Source: Chloroflexota bacterium
Lineage (GTDB): Bacteria > Chloroflexota > Dehalococcoidia > Lucifugimonadales > UBA3495
Direction of reading: 5' to 3'
Assembly: GCA_026710825.1 (NCBI GenBank)
Contig: JAPOQH010000096.1
Location: 1 to 36,501, forward strand
Length of the DNA stretch: 36,501 bases
Under the pieces are notes generated by a model that saw nothing but the letters and a program-made list of their open reading frames with translations, had not been told where the DNA came from and searched no databases. Every line of letters begins with the position of its first letter. Positions within the stretch are counted from its first letter, which is position 1. Of this stretch, positions 26,205-35,049 are shown one piece after another. The position numbers were made by a program, and so were the translations under genes.

Positions 26205-26666
26205 ATGCTCCCCAAAAGTACACAACCCAGCCAATACTTGGAAACTCGGCTCACCCGATACCGGAGCCAGGCGCTCCGCCTCTTGGATTCGGCTCAGTCG
26301 ACCATGTCCAGGGGCCAATGGAACCAGGCAGAAGACCTGCTCTGGGGGAGTCTGGTAGCCGCCGCTCGTGGCGTGGCATTGTGGCACGGCGAACCGGCGG
26401 AGTCCGATGCGGAACTCAAGGATTTCGTGCGCCGCTTGGGCGACCAGGAGCGTGATCGCTATATCCGCGATGCTTTCGATCACCTTTCTGCGTGGGCCGA
26501 CGCCGCCGAACGGGTGCGCGACCGTCGCAGCCGAGTCGATTACCTGTTTCTCGCCATGGATGACCTGAGCGAAGCCATCGAACGCTTGGTGGCGCACATG
26601 CCGGGCGCTGGTGCAGCCCCGCCTGTCGCGGATCCGGATGCCGATGCGGCAGACATCGAGGCATGA
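26205..26666 (+). CDS. PaREP1/HEPN-like small helical protein
   Basis: This 153-residue, probably all-helical protein contains QAEDLLWGSLVAAARGVALWHG (about 41-62), which resembles the A-x-x-x-LWGA core of PaREP1-family proteins, themselves related to HEPN domains. A second long helix pair covers roughly 70-130 (RYIRDAFDHLSAWADAAERV, then DYLFLAMDDLSEAIERLVAHM). The final 25 residues are a low-complexity Ala/Asp/Pro tail. A catalytic HEPN R-x4-6-H motif is not evident. The gene ends 3 nt before mtaB, so the two are probably co-transcribed. Its function is unknown and the family call is by eye. Confidence 0.75.
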   Translation: MLPKSTQPSQYLETRLTRYRSQALRLLDSAQSTMSRGQWNQAEDLLWGSLVAAARGVALWHGEPAESDAELKDFVRRLGDQERDRYIRDAFDHLSAWADAAERVRDRRSRVDYLFLAMDDLSEAIERLVAHMPGAGAAPPVADPDADAADIEA

Positions 26667-26669
26667 CCC

Positions 26670-28040
26670 ATGGTATCCAGTCAACCCATCCACGTCCCCT
26701 TGGCCCCCATTCCCAGCGTCGCATCAATCCCCCCGGCGGACGTACCGATAACGGGTACGGTGGCGATTGAAACCCACGGTTGCAAGCTGAATCAAGCCGA
26801 CAGCGCGGTGTTGGCTCGCGAGTTCGTTCAGGCCGGTTGTCGCTTGGTGGATCAAAAGTCGGATGCCGACATCATAGTCGTAAACACCTGCACCGTAACC
26901 GCCACCGCCGACTCCAAGGCCCGGCAGGCGTTGCGCGCTGCTCACCGGTCTAACCCCGATGCTGTTGTGGTGGCGGCCGGCTGTTACCCTCAACGCGCCG
27001 CGGATGAACTCCGCCGCATGCCGGAAGTGTCGTTGGTCGTCGGCAACTCAGACAAATCAACCTTGGCTGACCTGGCCATCGCCGAACTGTCTCGGCGCGG
27101 CGGCCAGCAGCGGACCGACATCGTCCCGAACGGTTCCGCCGGCATCCTCCGTCGCAGCAGGGCGATGGTCAAAATTCAGGAGGGTTGCGACCAGGTCTGC
27201 GCCTACTGCATTGTGCCCAAGGTGCGTGGCCGCGAACGCAGCATTCCACCCGACACTCTGGTGTCGACCGTCCAGCAACACGTCGCCAGCGGGTTCAAAG
27301 AGGTGTCTCTGACCGGAACCCAACTGGGCACCTACGGGTTCGACCTTCAAGGCATAAACCTGGCGAAGTTGCTCGACCGCATATTGCGTGAAACCGGGAT
27401 ACCGCGCCTGCGGGTCTCCTCGCTCCAGGCCCACGAAATCAGTCCCGAACTCCTGGAATTATGGGAGGAACCGCGCCTTTGCCCCCACTTCCATGTCCCG
27501 TTGCAGAGCGGCTCCAACATCATCCTGAGGGCAATGAGGCGCCGTTACGACACCCCCCAGTTCCGCGACGCCCTCGAGCGTATCCGCGAGACGGTTCCCG
27601 GCGTCAGCATCACCACCGACATCATCGTGGGTTTCCCGGGTGAAGATGCTCAAGCACACGCCGAAAGTCTGGCGTTCGCCGAGGAGATGGCCTTCGCCGA
27701 CATCCACGTCTTCCCTTATTCTCAGCGGCCTGGCACAACTGCCCACCACCTGCCCGATCAGGTTGCGCCGGATGTGAAACGCAACCGTGTTGCTGAAATG
27801 AACTCAATGGCGGCGGCAGCGTTCGGCAACCACCGCCAACGCATCCTCGGACATAGACGCCCCGTGCTGTGGGAAACTGCCCGTCCGGACGCCGACACCA
27901 ACCTGATGCGTTGGAGCGGGCTGACGGACAACTACGTCAGGGTGCACACGGGAACGCGACGCGACCTCGCCAATCGCTTCACGGACGCTTATCTGGTTGA
28001 GATCGACGGCAAGTCCGTCCTGTCCAGGATCCCGGACTAA
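26670..28040 (+). CDS. mtaB: tRNA t6A37 methylthiotransferase MtaB
   Basis: MtaB is a radical-SAM enzyme that adds a methylthio group to t6A at position 37, giving ms2t6A. It has two 4Fe-4S clusters: C38, C74 and C105 in the N-terminal domain (THGCKLNQADS, NTCTVT, AAGCYPQ) and the SAM cluster C173/C177/C180 (GCDQVCAYCIVPKVRGRERS). THGCKLNQADS and VRGRERS distinguish MtaB from MiaB. The C terminus holds a TRAM-like region. With the ATG at 26670 there are 456 residues and a Pro-rich N-terminal extension of about 30; a GTG at 26760 would give the more usual N terminus. The substrate modification is made by TsaB/TsaE, encoded in this same window. Confidence 0.94.
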   Translation: MVSSQPIHVPLAPIPSVASIPPADVPITGTVAIETHGCKLNQADSAVLAREFVQAGCRLVDQKSDADIIVVNTCTVTATADSKARQALRAAHRSNPDAVVVAAGCYPQRAADELRRMPEVSLVVGNSDKSTLADLAIAELSRRGGQQRTDIVPNGSAGILRRSRAMVKIQEGCDQVCAYCIVPKVRGRERSIPPDTLVSTVQQHVASGFKEVSLTGTQLGTYGFDLQGINLAKLLDRILRETGIPRLRVSSLQAHEISPELLELWEEPRLCPHFHVPLQSGSNIILRAMRRRYDTPQFRDALERIRETVPGVSITTDIIVGFPGEDAQAHAESLAFAEEMAFADIHVFPYSQRPGTTAHHLPDQVAPDVKRNRVAEMNSMAAAAFGNHRQRILGHRRPVLWETARPDADTNLMRWSGLTDNYVRVHTGTRRDLANRFTDAYLVEIDGKSVLSRIPD

Positions 28041-28873
28041 AACTCAACAGGGCGAAGGTACGCCATGTCGTTGTCCTTGCCCCGTTGCAGGTATCCGGCC
28101 CTGGTCTCGTTCCCGTGTGGGAATACCATCAGCCAACCCCGCTTCTCCACGTCGGCCAGGATGTCGCGCTTCTGCTCCATGGTTTTCTCCGGTTCGTAGT
28201 CAAAAGAGGACAGTACAGTGGGCCAGAGGTGGTGGGGCGTCGGTACCAGGTCGCCCATGTAAACGATGCGTTCTCCACCGTGGCTGAATACGGCGATCTG
28301 GTGCCCCTTGGAATGGCCGTCTGTTACCACCAGGCTCAGGCCTGGGAACAGTTCGGTGTCCCCGTCCAGGAGTTCAAGCTGACCCCGTTCCGCGATCGGA
28401 GCAAAGTCATCGGTGCGGAACACGTCGGCCTGCCGCACTGACGGGTTTTGCGCGTCTTCCCATGCCGACCGCTGAACGTAGTATGTCGCCTTCGGGAACG
28501 ATGGCACCATGTCGCCCATCCGGTCCATGCGCGTCGCGCCGCCGGCGTGGGCGAAGTGCAGATGCGACAACACAACCGCGTCAATATCCCTGGGGCCCAA
28601 TCCCAGCGCTTTCAGGCTCCGCATCAGGCGGCTCGGCACCAGCCCGTACATCTCCTTGTCGCGCAGATTGTCCTTGGGCCCGACTCCGGTATCCACCAGT
28701 ATCTTGCGCCCTCCGCAATCCAGCAGCAGGCAGTTCAACCCCATCGTCAGCCGGTTTTTGCGGTCGTTCGTTACCAGGTTTTCCCACATTATCTTGGGAA
28801 TCCGGCCAAAAACCGCTCCACAATCCACTTTGAACACGCCGTCGCTGATCACCATCACGCCCGTTGATAGCAT
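28037..28873 (-). CDS. Metallo-beta-lactamase-fold hydrolase with altered HxHxDH motif
   Basis: The 278-residue protein has the MBL fold: LLLDCGGRKILVDTGVG (49-65), SHLHFAHAGG (103-112), TDGHSKGHQIAVF (184-196; H187), YMGDLVPTPHH (205-215; D208) and a late FPHG histidine. It is close to lactonase-like MBL hydrolases, but the substrate is unknown. The usual metal-2 aspartate in HxHxDH is replaced by alanine (A108). GGGAGG (complement of 28881-28886) lies 7 nt before the ATG. Its stop codon overlaps the mtaB stop on the other strand by 3 nt. No signal peptide is seen. Confidence 0.9.
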   Translation of the reverse strand: MLSTGVMVISDGVFKVDCGAVFGRIPKIMWENLVTNDRKNRLTMGLNCLLLDCGGRKILVDTGVGPKDNLRDKEMYGLVPSRLMRSLKALGLGPRDIDAVVLSHLHFAHAGGATRMDRMGDMVPSFPKATYYVQRSAWEDAQNPSVRQADVFRTDDFAPIAERGQLELLDGDTELFPGLSLVVTDGHSKGHQIAVFSHGGERIVYMGDLVPTPHHLWPTVLSSFDYEPEKTMEQKRDILADVEKRGWLMVFPHGNETRAGYLQRGKDNDMAYLRPVEF

Positions 28874-29216
28874 TCTGCTTCCTCCCTTTATCGATTCCCT
28901 GGCTCAAATATCCAGCCCCTACCCACCTCAGCCGTCCTTTTGTATCGTTTGGGACGCCAATATCGGGATCGAGCGCTTGAACTCCGATTAGAGTTACTTC
29001 GAGAGCCTCGGTTATAATCTGGCCAATCCATATCTCGGCCTGGGTACACTGTACAGCCCGTCATTCAACCCGCGTCAATACCGAAATGTACGTTTTTACA
29101 GAAAATTCATAAATTTTCACCAAAATTCACATTCCCTTTCGCTTGCGTGCGCATTACGCCCGGAAACAACCGGGCCTCCCTACCCGGACCATATCTCCGA
29201 TATTCCCCTCACCAAG
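28874..29216. promoter_or_regulatory. Divergent intergenic region with candidate promoter and AT-rich stretch
   Basis: I see no gene in these 343 bases. A consensus -10 TATAAT lies at 29013-29018 within GGTTATAATCT on the + strand, with only weak -35 candidates (TTAGAG at 28988, 19-bp spacer). Downstream is an 11-base palindrome GTACACTGTAC (29044-29054). An AT-rich hairpin GAAAATT-cata-AATTTTC (29101-29118) follows, and AAATTCA recurs nearby. The TATAAT would give a potassium-channel message with a ~190-nt leader containing both structures. The MBL gene on the other strand must also start here. Confidence 0.45.
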
Positions 29217-30143
29217 ATGACGCCATCTGAAACCGCCGACTCCACAAGGTTCCGCCGCAGGCTTTATGCTCTGTTGGAGCCCAACACCGGATTTGGCTAC
29301 CAGGTTTTCCGGCCCGGGAGAATCAATCCACCCTTCCTGGTCGAGGCGCTGCTCGTAGTCGTCATCATCATCAATTCCATCTCGTTGATCCTGTGGACCG
29401 TCCCCAGGTTCGCCGCCTCATTCTCCCTCGGGTTCCACACCATTGAATACTGCACCGTCTCCATATTCTTCGTGGAGTATGCCCTGAGGTTATGGACTGC
29501 CCCAGAAGCTGCCACCAACACCGACGGGTCCGAATGGCGATGTCGTTGGCGCTACCTTCGATCTCCCAACGCTCTTGTGGATGCAGCCGCTCTGGCCCCG
29601 TCCGCGGTGGGAATTATCATTTTTTTGTTCAACGGCGTAGGACCAACCTTGTCCTTCCTGTTGACCGTGCGCCTGCTCACCCGAACCGCCAAACTGGCAC
29701 GGTACTTCCCCGCGGCCCGTAGGTTGGGAATCGCGATACGCCTGAAAGGGAGCCAGCTGCTCACTGCCGTAGCCGGCCTCCTGATTGCGTTGGTCATCGC
29801 GGCTTCCCTCATGTACTTTACGGAAACCCACGCCCAACCCGACAAGTTCCCCAGCATCCCGGCAGCGATGTGGTGGAGCGCGGTAACGCTCACTACGGTG
29901 GGGTATGGCGATACCGTACCTATTACGACGCCCGGGCGCGTCTTGGCCGCGGTCATCGCTGTGCTGGGCATCGGCCTCTTTGCATTGCCCGCGGGCATCC
30001 TCAGCGCCGGTATGATGGAGGCCGACGCGGTGTACCAAGCGGCGCCCAGGCGTACCGAAGACGGCGGGTCATCCGAGGATGTATGCCCTCATTGCGGCCA
30101 ACCGTTGCCGGAGGATTCCTCCGTTGGCCGGACGGACGGTTAG
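29217..30143 (+). CDS. Six-transmembrane potassium channel (Kv-like)
   Basis: The 308-residue membrane protein has the selectivity filter TVGYGD (227-232) in LTTVGYGDTVP. Likely helices are S1 41-61, S2 72-94, S3 118-138, S4 145-165, S5 180-200 and S6 241-266. S4 has only a few basic residues (R152, R156, K159, R162), so voltage sensing may be weak. The C-terminal cytoplasmic tail is short and carries CPHCGQPLP (290-298), half of a zinc ribbon, instead of an RCK/TrkA domain. The ATG at 29217 lacks a clear ribosome site. The stop overlaps the gltX stop on the other strand by 3 nt. Confidence 0.92.
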   Translation: MTPSETADSTRFRRRLYALLEPNTGFGYQVFRPGRINPPFLVEALLVVVIIINSISLILWTVPRFAASFSLGFHTIEYCTVSIFFVEYALRLWTAPEAATNTDGSEWRCRWRYLRSPNALVDAAALAPSAVGIIIFLFNGVGPTLSFLLTVRLLTRTAKLARYFPAARRLGIAIRLKGSQLLTAVAGLLIALVIAASLMYFTETHAQPDKFPSIPAAMWWSAVTLTTVGYGDTVPITTPGRVLAAVIAVLGIGLFALPAGILSAGMMEADAVYQAAPRRTEDGGSSEDVCPHCGQPLPEDSSVGRTDG

Positions 30144-31612
30144 TCGGCGGACAGATTCTCCGCGGCGGCGGCCAACCGCTTTAGCACCCGTTCCTTGCCC
30201 ATAACTTCCATCATTTCAAACAACGGTGGCGTCGCGGTCCGGCCCGTGATTGCCGTACGCAAAGCGCCGAAAAACTGGCGCCCCGACAGTTCCAGCTCCG
30301 TCCCTGCGGATCTCAACAACGATTCCAGGTGTTGGTGCTCGAAATCCGGTTCACCCACGGCTGACAGTTCGCTGATAGCACGCCGCAACGCCCCCACGGT
30401 GCCGGAGGTGTCCATCCCTCGTTGAATCACACTCTCTGCGTCGAATTGAAGCTCATCCTCGAAGAAATACGAGAGCATATCCGGCGCATCCGCCAGGGTC
30501 TTCAGCCTTTCCTGCACCAGCGGCACTATGCGCAGCAGGTATTCCCGGTCCACCGGTAGCAGGTCCTCAGGGTAATTCGTTTCCAGGAACGGCACTATCT
30601 GATCGGCCAGGTCGCCGATGCCCATCTGCCGGATGTACACGCCGTTCATCCATTGCAACTTGTCCAGATCAAAAATGGCCGCCGGCTTGCCTACCCGTTC
30701 CAGCGCGAAATTGTCCCTGATGGTGTCCACGGTCATGATCTCGGTTTCGCCATCCAACGACCATCCCAACAGCGCCATGAAGTTGATCAGCGCATCCGGA
30801 ACGAACCCGTCGTCCCTATACTCCATCAGGGACGTGGCGCCGTGCCGCTTGGATAGTTTGGCGCGATCTGAACCCAAAATCATCGGCAGGTGCCCGAATT
30901 GCGGCATTGGAAAGTCGAGGGCACGGTACAACTGCACGTGCCTCGCCGCGCTGGGCAGCCACTCCTCCGCCCTCAGCACATGGCTGATCTGCATGGCGTA
31001 GTCATCCACCGTCACAGCCAGGTGATAGGTGGGAAACCCGTCCGATTTGATCAGCACAAAGTCGTCGGTCAACTCGTTCTGCCATTCCACGTGTCCCCGG
31101 ATGGCATCCTCGAGGGTCGTCATGCCCGATTGCGGCATCGCGAACCTCACGACGTGCGGCAACCCTGCCGCCTCGTTTGCTTCCCGTTCGCTGTCCGAAA
31201 GATCCCGGCAGTGGCTGTCGTAACCCTGCCGCTGCTTGTTCCGGGCCTGCTCCTTGCGCAATTCGGCGACACGTTCCGGCGTGCAATAGCACCGGTACGC
31301 GTTCCCTGATGCGATCAATCGCTCTGCTGCGGCGTCGTACGTTTCCAGTCGCTCAGATTGGAAGTACGGACCGTAGGGTCCGCCCACCCGTGGTCCTTCG
31401 TCCCAGTCGATCCCAAGCCACTCTAACCCGTTGAGGATATGCTCCACCGCGCCTTCCTCGATGCGAGCTTGGTCGGTGTCCTCCACGCGCACGATGAATT
31501 GCCCACCGTGACGTCGGGCAAACAACCAGTTGAACATCGCAGTGCGGATGTTGCCGATGTGGGGATTCCCCGTCGGGCTGGGAGCGTACCGGACTCGTAC
31601 TGGTGTTGACAT
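30140..31612 (-). CDS. gltX: Glutamate--tRNA ligase
   Basis: GltX charges tRNA-Glu. The 490-residue class I enzyme has the HIGH-type motif YAPSPTGNPHIGN (9-21) and KLSKR (252-256), with the usual anticodon-binding domain after about 320. AGGAGGGAG (complement of 31617-31626) lies about 4 nt upstream of the ATG. It is the last gene of the minus-strand group after glnS, 92 nt away. Because glnS is present, GltX need not mischarge tRNA-Gln and is probably the discriminating form (inference). The gene ends by overlapping the potassium-channel stop. Confidence 0.97.
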   Translation of the reverse strand: MSTPVRVRYAPSPTGNPHIGNIRTAMFNWLFARRHGGQFIVRVEDTDQARIEEGAVEHILNGLEWLGIDWDEGPRVGGPYGPYFQSERLETYDAAAERLIASGNAYRCYCTPERVAELRKEQARNKQRQGYDSHCRDLSDSEREANEAAGLPHVVRFAMPQSGMTTLEDAIRGHVEWQNELTDDFVLIKSDGFPTYHLAVTVDDYAMQISHVLRAEEWLPSAARHVQLYRALDFPMPQFGHLPMILGSDRAKLSKRHGATSLMEYRDDGFVPDALINFMALLGWSLDGETEIMTVDTIRDNFALERVGKPAAIFDLDKLQWMNGVYIRQMGIGDLADQIVPFLETNYPEDLLPVDREYLLRIVPLVQERLKTLADAPDMLSYFFEDELQFDAESVIQRGMDTSGTVGALRRAISELSAVGEPDFEHQHLESLLRSAGTELELSGRQFFGALRTAITGRTATPPLFEMMEVMGKERVLKRLAAAAENLSAD

Positions 31613-31704
31613 CAGGGCTCCCTCCTCAAATCGTGCTCCATACCGGACAGCGGCATGCCCCGGATCACTTGGCTACCAATGTTACTCGTCAGAATTTGCG
31701 GCAC

Positions 31705-33411
31705 TTACTCCTGCCGCCGGCTGATGCGCGCCCAACTGTCTCGGAGCGTTGTCGTCCGGTTGAACACCGGAACGCCCGCTTTTGAATCAGGGTCCGCGCA
31801 GAAATACCCCAGCCGCTCAAACTGGAAGCGGTCTCCCGGTTCAGCGGCGGCGAGCCCCGGTTCAACCATCGCTGTGACCACCTCAAGGGAATCGGCATTG
31901 ATCAGATCTACGAAATCGTCTCCCGATTCCGACGCCGCGCCCGCCGGGTCGGGGTCGGTGAACAGATTGTCGTACAGGCGAATTTCAAATTTCTTCGCAT
32001 GCGCCGCCGAGACCCAGTGAATCGTCCCCTGCACGCGCCGCCCGTCGGGAGCGTTGCCTCCGCGGCTTTCCGGATCGTAGGTGCAATGCACCTCAACCAC
32101 GTTGCCGTCCACGTCTTTCACCACGTCGGTACAGGTGATCAAGCACGCATAGCGCAACCTCACCTCACGACCGGGCGCCAGGCGGTAGAACCGGCGGGGT
32201 GGGTCCTCCATGAAGTCGTCTCGCTCGATGTAAATCTCTCGGCTGAACGGCACGCTCCGAGTCCCCATGGAGTCGTCCTCGGGATTGTTCACCGCCCGGA
32301 ACTCCTCGCTCTCGCCTTCGGGGTAGTTGGTGATCACCACCTTCAGGGGATTCAGTACGGCCATGCGACGCGGCGCCCGCTGGTTCAGGTCCTCCCGCAA
32401 GCAGTGCTCCAGAAGTGCCAGTTCCGTCACCGTATTCCGTCGCGCCACCCCCACCCGTTCGCACATGTCGCGTATCGACTCCGGCGTATAACCCCGACGG
32501 CGCAGGGCGCTGAGCGTCGGCATGCGGGGGTCGTCCCAGCCCATCACGTACTCATCCTCCACCAACCGCCGCAGCATCCGCTTGCTCATCACCGTGTGCG
32601 TCAGGTTCAGGCGGGCAAATTCGATCTGCCTGCTCCGATAGATGCCCAGCGCCTCCTGGCACCAGTCATAAAGCGGGCGATGATCCTCAAATTCCAGGGT
32701 GCACAGCGAGTGTGTGATGCCCTCAATGGAGTCTGACAGCGAATGTGCGTAGTCGTACATAGGGTATATGCACCAATCATCGCCGGTCCGGTGATGTTCG
32801 GCGTGCCGGATCCGGTACAACACCGGGTCGCGCATGTTGACGTTGGGCGACGCCATGTCGATCTTGGCCCGCAGTACGTACTCGCCATCCTCGAACTCAC
32901 CGGCGCGCATCCGACGGAAAAGATCAAGGCTTTCCTCAGATGGACGGTTTCGGTCCGGACTCTCTCGCCCCGGTTCAGTCAAAGTGCCCCGATAATCTCT
33001 GATTTCGTCGGCAGTCAGGCTGTCCACATACGCGTTGCCGTCCCGGATAAGCTGCTCGGCATACTCGTAAAGCTGCTCAAAATAGTCCGACGCGTAGTAA
33101 AGATGCTCGTCCCAATCAAAGCCCAACCACTTTACGTCCGCCAGGATCGACTCGACGTATTCGATGTCCTCCCGGGTAGGGTTGGTATCGTCGAACCTCA
33201 TGTGGCAGCGTGCGCCGGTGTACTGTTCGCCCACGCCGAAGTTGAGGCAGATCGACTTGGCATGACCGATGTGCAGATACCCGTTCGGCTCAGGTGGGAA
33301 GCGTGTCACCACCCGGCCGTCATATGCCCCGGCCGCCCGGTCTTCGGTGATGATGCTGCGGATGAAATCCGCGGGAATGTCCCCGGTGGGTGCACTTTGG
33401 CTATCGCTCAT
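31705..33411 (-). CDS. glnS: Glutamine--tRNA ligase
   Basis: GlnS charges tRNA-Gln directly. The ATG at 33411 begins [21 protein letters not shown], with AAGGA just upstream at very short spacing; the longer frame adds 44 residues of improbable sequence and is discarded. The 568 residues (E. coli 554) contain the class I motifs [16 protein letters not shown] (39-54) and VMSKR (274-278), plus the GlnRS-specific FDDTNP and two C-terminal beta-barrels. A consensus TATAAT lies 53 nt upstream on this strand. GlnRS is patchy among bacteria, most of which use the GatCAB route, so the gene reflects a transferred lineage (established for the family). Confidence 0.97.
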   Translation of the reverse strand: MSDSQSAPTGDIPADFIRSIITEDRAAGAYDGRVVTRFPPEPNGYLHIGHAKSICLNFGVGEQYTGARCHMRFDDTNPTREDIEYVESILADVKWLGFDWDEHLYYASDYFEQLYEYAEQLIRDGNAYVDSLTADEIRDYRGTLTEPGRESPDRNRPSEESLDLFRRMRAGEFEDGEYVLRAKIDMASPNVNMRDPVLYRIRHAEHHRTGDDWCIYPMYDYAHSLSDSIEGITHSLCTLEFEDHRPLYDWCQEALGIYRSRQIEFARLNLTHTVMSKRMLRRLVEDEYVMGWDDPRMPTLSALRRRGYTPESIRDMCERVGVARRNTVTELALLEHCLREDLNQRAPRRMAVLNPLKVVITNYPEGESEEFRAVNNPEDDSMGTRSVPFSREIYIERDDFMEDPPRRFYRLAPGREVRLRYACLITCTDVVKDVDGNVVEVHCTYDPESRGGNAPDGRRVQGTIHWVSAAHAKKFEIRLYDNLFTDPDPAGAASESGDDFVDLINADSLEVVTAMVEPGLAAAEPGDRFQFERLGYFCADPDSKAGVPVFNRTTTLRDSWARISRRQE

Positions 33412-33463
33412 ATTCCTTAGCTTGACTCCAAAGACTCTTGAATCAGCGTGGCCACAGCCAGAG

Positions 33464-33469
33464 ATTATA
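33464..33469 (-). promoter_or_regulatory. Candidate internal -10 for glnS-gltX
   Basis: On the minus strand TATAAT occurs in GTTATAATCT at the end of rluD, about 53 nt upstream of the glnS ATG. The same ten bases GTTATAATCT occur upstream of the potassium channel (29011-29020). No good -35 is evident, so an activator or accidental match is possible. Confidence 0.4.
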
Positions 33470-34421
33470 ACGCAGCCGTGCCCCTCAAAGTGAGTAGTGC
33501 CGCCCCCAACTCGGGAGGCAACTCGGCTTCGTGCTCCATCCACTCGCCCGACACCGGATGCCGGAATCCCAACCGCGCCGCGTGGAGAAACTGGCGGTCC
33601 AGCAACGCGCTCGCATTGCCATAAACATCATCGCCTAGCACGGGATATCCCAGGTACGCCAGGTGAACGCGGATCTGGTGTGTCCGCCCCGTCTCCAACC
33701 GCACCCCCAGCAGGGTGTGACCGTTAAGTTCCTCCAGCGTGTCATAGTGAGTTCGCGCCTCTCTACCCCCCACGTTGACCGCCATCCGTTGGCGATGCCG
33801 GGGATCCCGGCCAATCGGAGCGTCAACCATGCCACACTCGGGCGTTACCAGCCCCACGGCTACCGCCCGGTATTCCTTGTGCATCTCGCGCCGCATCATC
33901 TGCTCGGTTAGATTCTGGTGCGCGCTTTGCGTCTTGGCAACCACCATCAGGCCCGACGTGTCGCGGTCCAACCGGTGCACGATGCCGGGCCGCAGTTCCC
34001 CGCCGATACCACGGATATCGGGACAGTGTGCCAGCAAAGCGTTCACCAGGGTCCCGTCGGGGTGCCCCGGCCCCGGGTGTACCGATAGTCCAGCGGGCTT
34101 GTCCACCACGACAATATGGGAGTCCTCGTACACTGCGGAAACGGGTATATCTTGCGCGGGAAGGTCGCCAGACGCTCTGGCTGGTGGCACGCGCACCGTG
34201 ATGGCGTCGCCCGGTCTGACGCGTTGCGACGGCTTCGCTGTTTCTCCGTTCAGGGTCACGCACCCGTCCATCGCCAGGCTTTGCAATCGGCTCCGCGACA
34301 GCGCGGCCTCGACCATCTCAGGTCGCCCTGCGAGCCACGCATCCAGGCGGGATGGAGCCTCACTACCTTCCATCAGGAAGGCGTACACCAATGCTCCGGT
34401 GTCGAGCGCCTCTGCAGTCAC
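33465..34421 (-). CDS. rluD: 23S rRNA pseudouridine synthase, RluD family
   Basis: RluD-type enzymes isomerise uridines in 23S rRNA helix 69. I choose the GTG at 34421, which overlaps the lspA stop as GTGA and has AGGA about 8 nt upstream; this gives 318 residues. A longer ATG form from 34466 would overlap lspA by 49 nt. An N-terminal S4 domain (about residues 23-80: [11 protein letters not shown] through [16 protein letters not shown]) is followed by the synthase domain. This has [17 protein letters not shown] and the active site [19 protein letters not shown], with catalytic D152 in this numbering. Distinguishing RluD from paralogues RluA/RluC is by overall resemblance. Confidence 0.92.
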   Translation of the reverse strand: MTAEALDTGALVYAFLMEGSEAPSRLDAWLAGRPEMVEAALSRSRLQSLAMDGCVTLNGETAKPSQRVRPGDAITVRVPPARASGDLPAQDIPVSAVYEDSHIVVVDKPAGLSVHPGPGHPDGTLVNALLAHCPDIRGIGGELRPGIVHRLDRDTSGLMVVAKTQSAHQNLTEQMMRREMHKEYRAVAVGLVTPECGMVDAPIGRDPRHRQRMAVNVGGREARTHYDTLEELNGHTLLGVRLETGRTHQIRVHLAYLGYPVLGDDVYGNASALLDRQFLHAARLGFRHPVSGEWMEHEAELPPELGAALLTLRGTAAL

Positions 34422-35047
34422 GGTCGCCGTTCCTGCGCCGGCAGGATACGCTCCCGCACCCCGCAATCAGCGCACCGCGACCCATTGGCAAGAGCGATCA
34501 TCGGACCATCGCACAACGGGCAGTAGCCCGGGTCCATTGCGCCCAAGTCTGTATCCGCCACCGCCGTTTCGCGTTGTTCGCGCTGCATCACCAGCATCCA
34601 TCCCATCATGACCAGCCCGACCACGATCGCCGAATCCGCCAGGTTGAACACCGGCCACGGCCCTACGTCTATGAAATCGGTGACGTGTCCCTGGTGGATG
34701 CGGTCAATCAGGTTTCCCAGCGCCCCTCCCAGCATGAGCGCAATGCTCACCCGCAGCAGCCAGGTTGGCCGCTCCTGGCTCTGGTAGATGTACGCCAACA
34801 CCAGGACCCCGATCAGAGACACGAAGAGCAACGGCAGGTTCTGGTCCTGGAACAAACCGAACGCGCTACCCGTGTTATGAACGTGCGTGAAGCGAAACAG
34901 CCCGGACGCCGGCCAGGAGTGATGCCATTCCAGCGTTTGCCGAACGACGAACTTCGTCAGTTGGTCCAGTGCCAACGCCAGGGCCGCTAGTTGGAGAAGA
35001 GTCCAGTCCCGATAGATCGGGCTGCGGCCTTTGAGGAATTGGAGCAT
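34418..35047 (-). CDS. lspA: Lipoprotein signal peptidase LspA with C-terminal zinc ribbon
   Basis: LspA is the membrane aspartyl protease that removes signal peptides from prolipoproteins. The core (1-~157) has four membrane segments, DQLTKF (28-33), HNTGSAFGLF (57-66), and catalytic D115 (GNLIDR) and D138 (FNLADS). Bacterial LspA is usually 150-170 residues; this one has 209. The extra tail contains CPLC (C176/C179) and CADC (C192/C195), a four-cysteine zinc ribbon on the cytoplasmic side. It starts 2 nt after the hydrolase stop and shares GTGA with rluD, so translation is coupled at both ends. Confidence 0.95.
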   Translation of the reverse strand: MLQFLKGRSPIYRDWTLLQLAALALALDQLTKFVVRQTLEWHHSWPASGLFRFTHVHNTGSAFGLFQDQNLPLLFVSLIGVLVLAYIYQSQERPTWLLRVSIALMLGGALGNLIDRIHQGHVTDFIDVGPWPVFNLADSAIVVGLVMMGWMLVMQREQRETAVADTDLGAMDPGYCPLCDGPMIALANGSRCADCGVRERILPAQERRP

Positions 35048-35049
35048 CG

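Noticed and set aside
33412..33543. 44-residue N-terminal extension of glnS
   Set aside because: It overlaps the rluD 3' end and gives an improbable Gly/His-rich peptide; the ATG at 33411 begins the standard GlnRS N terminus.
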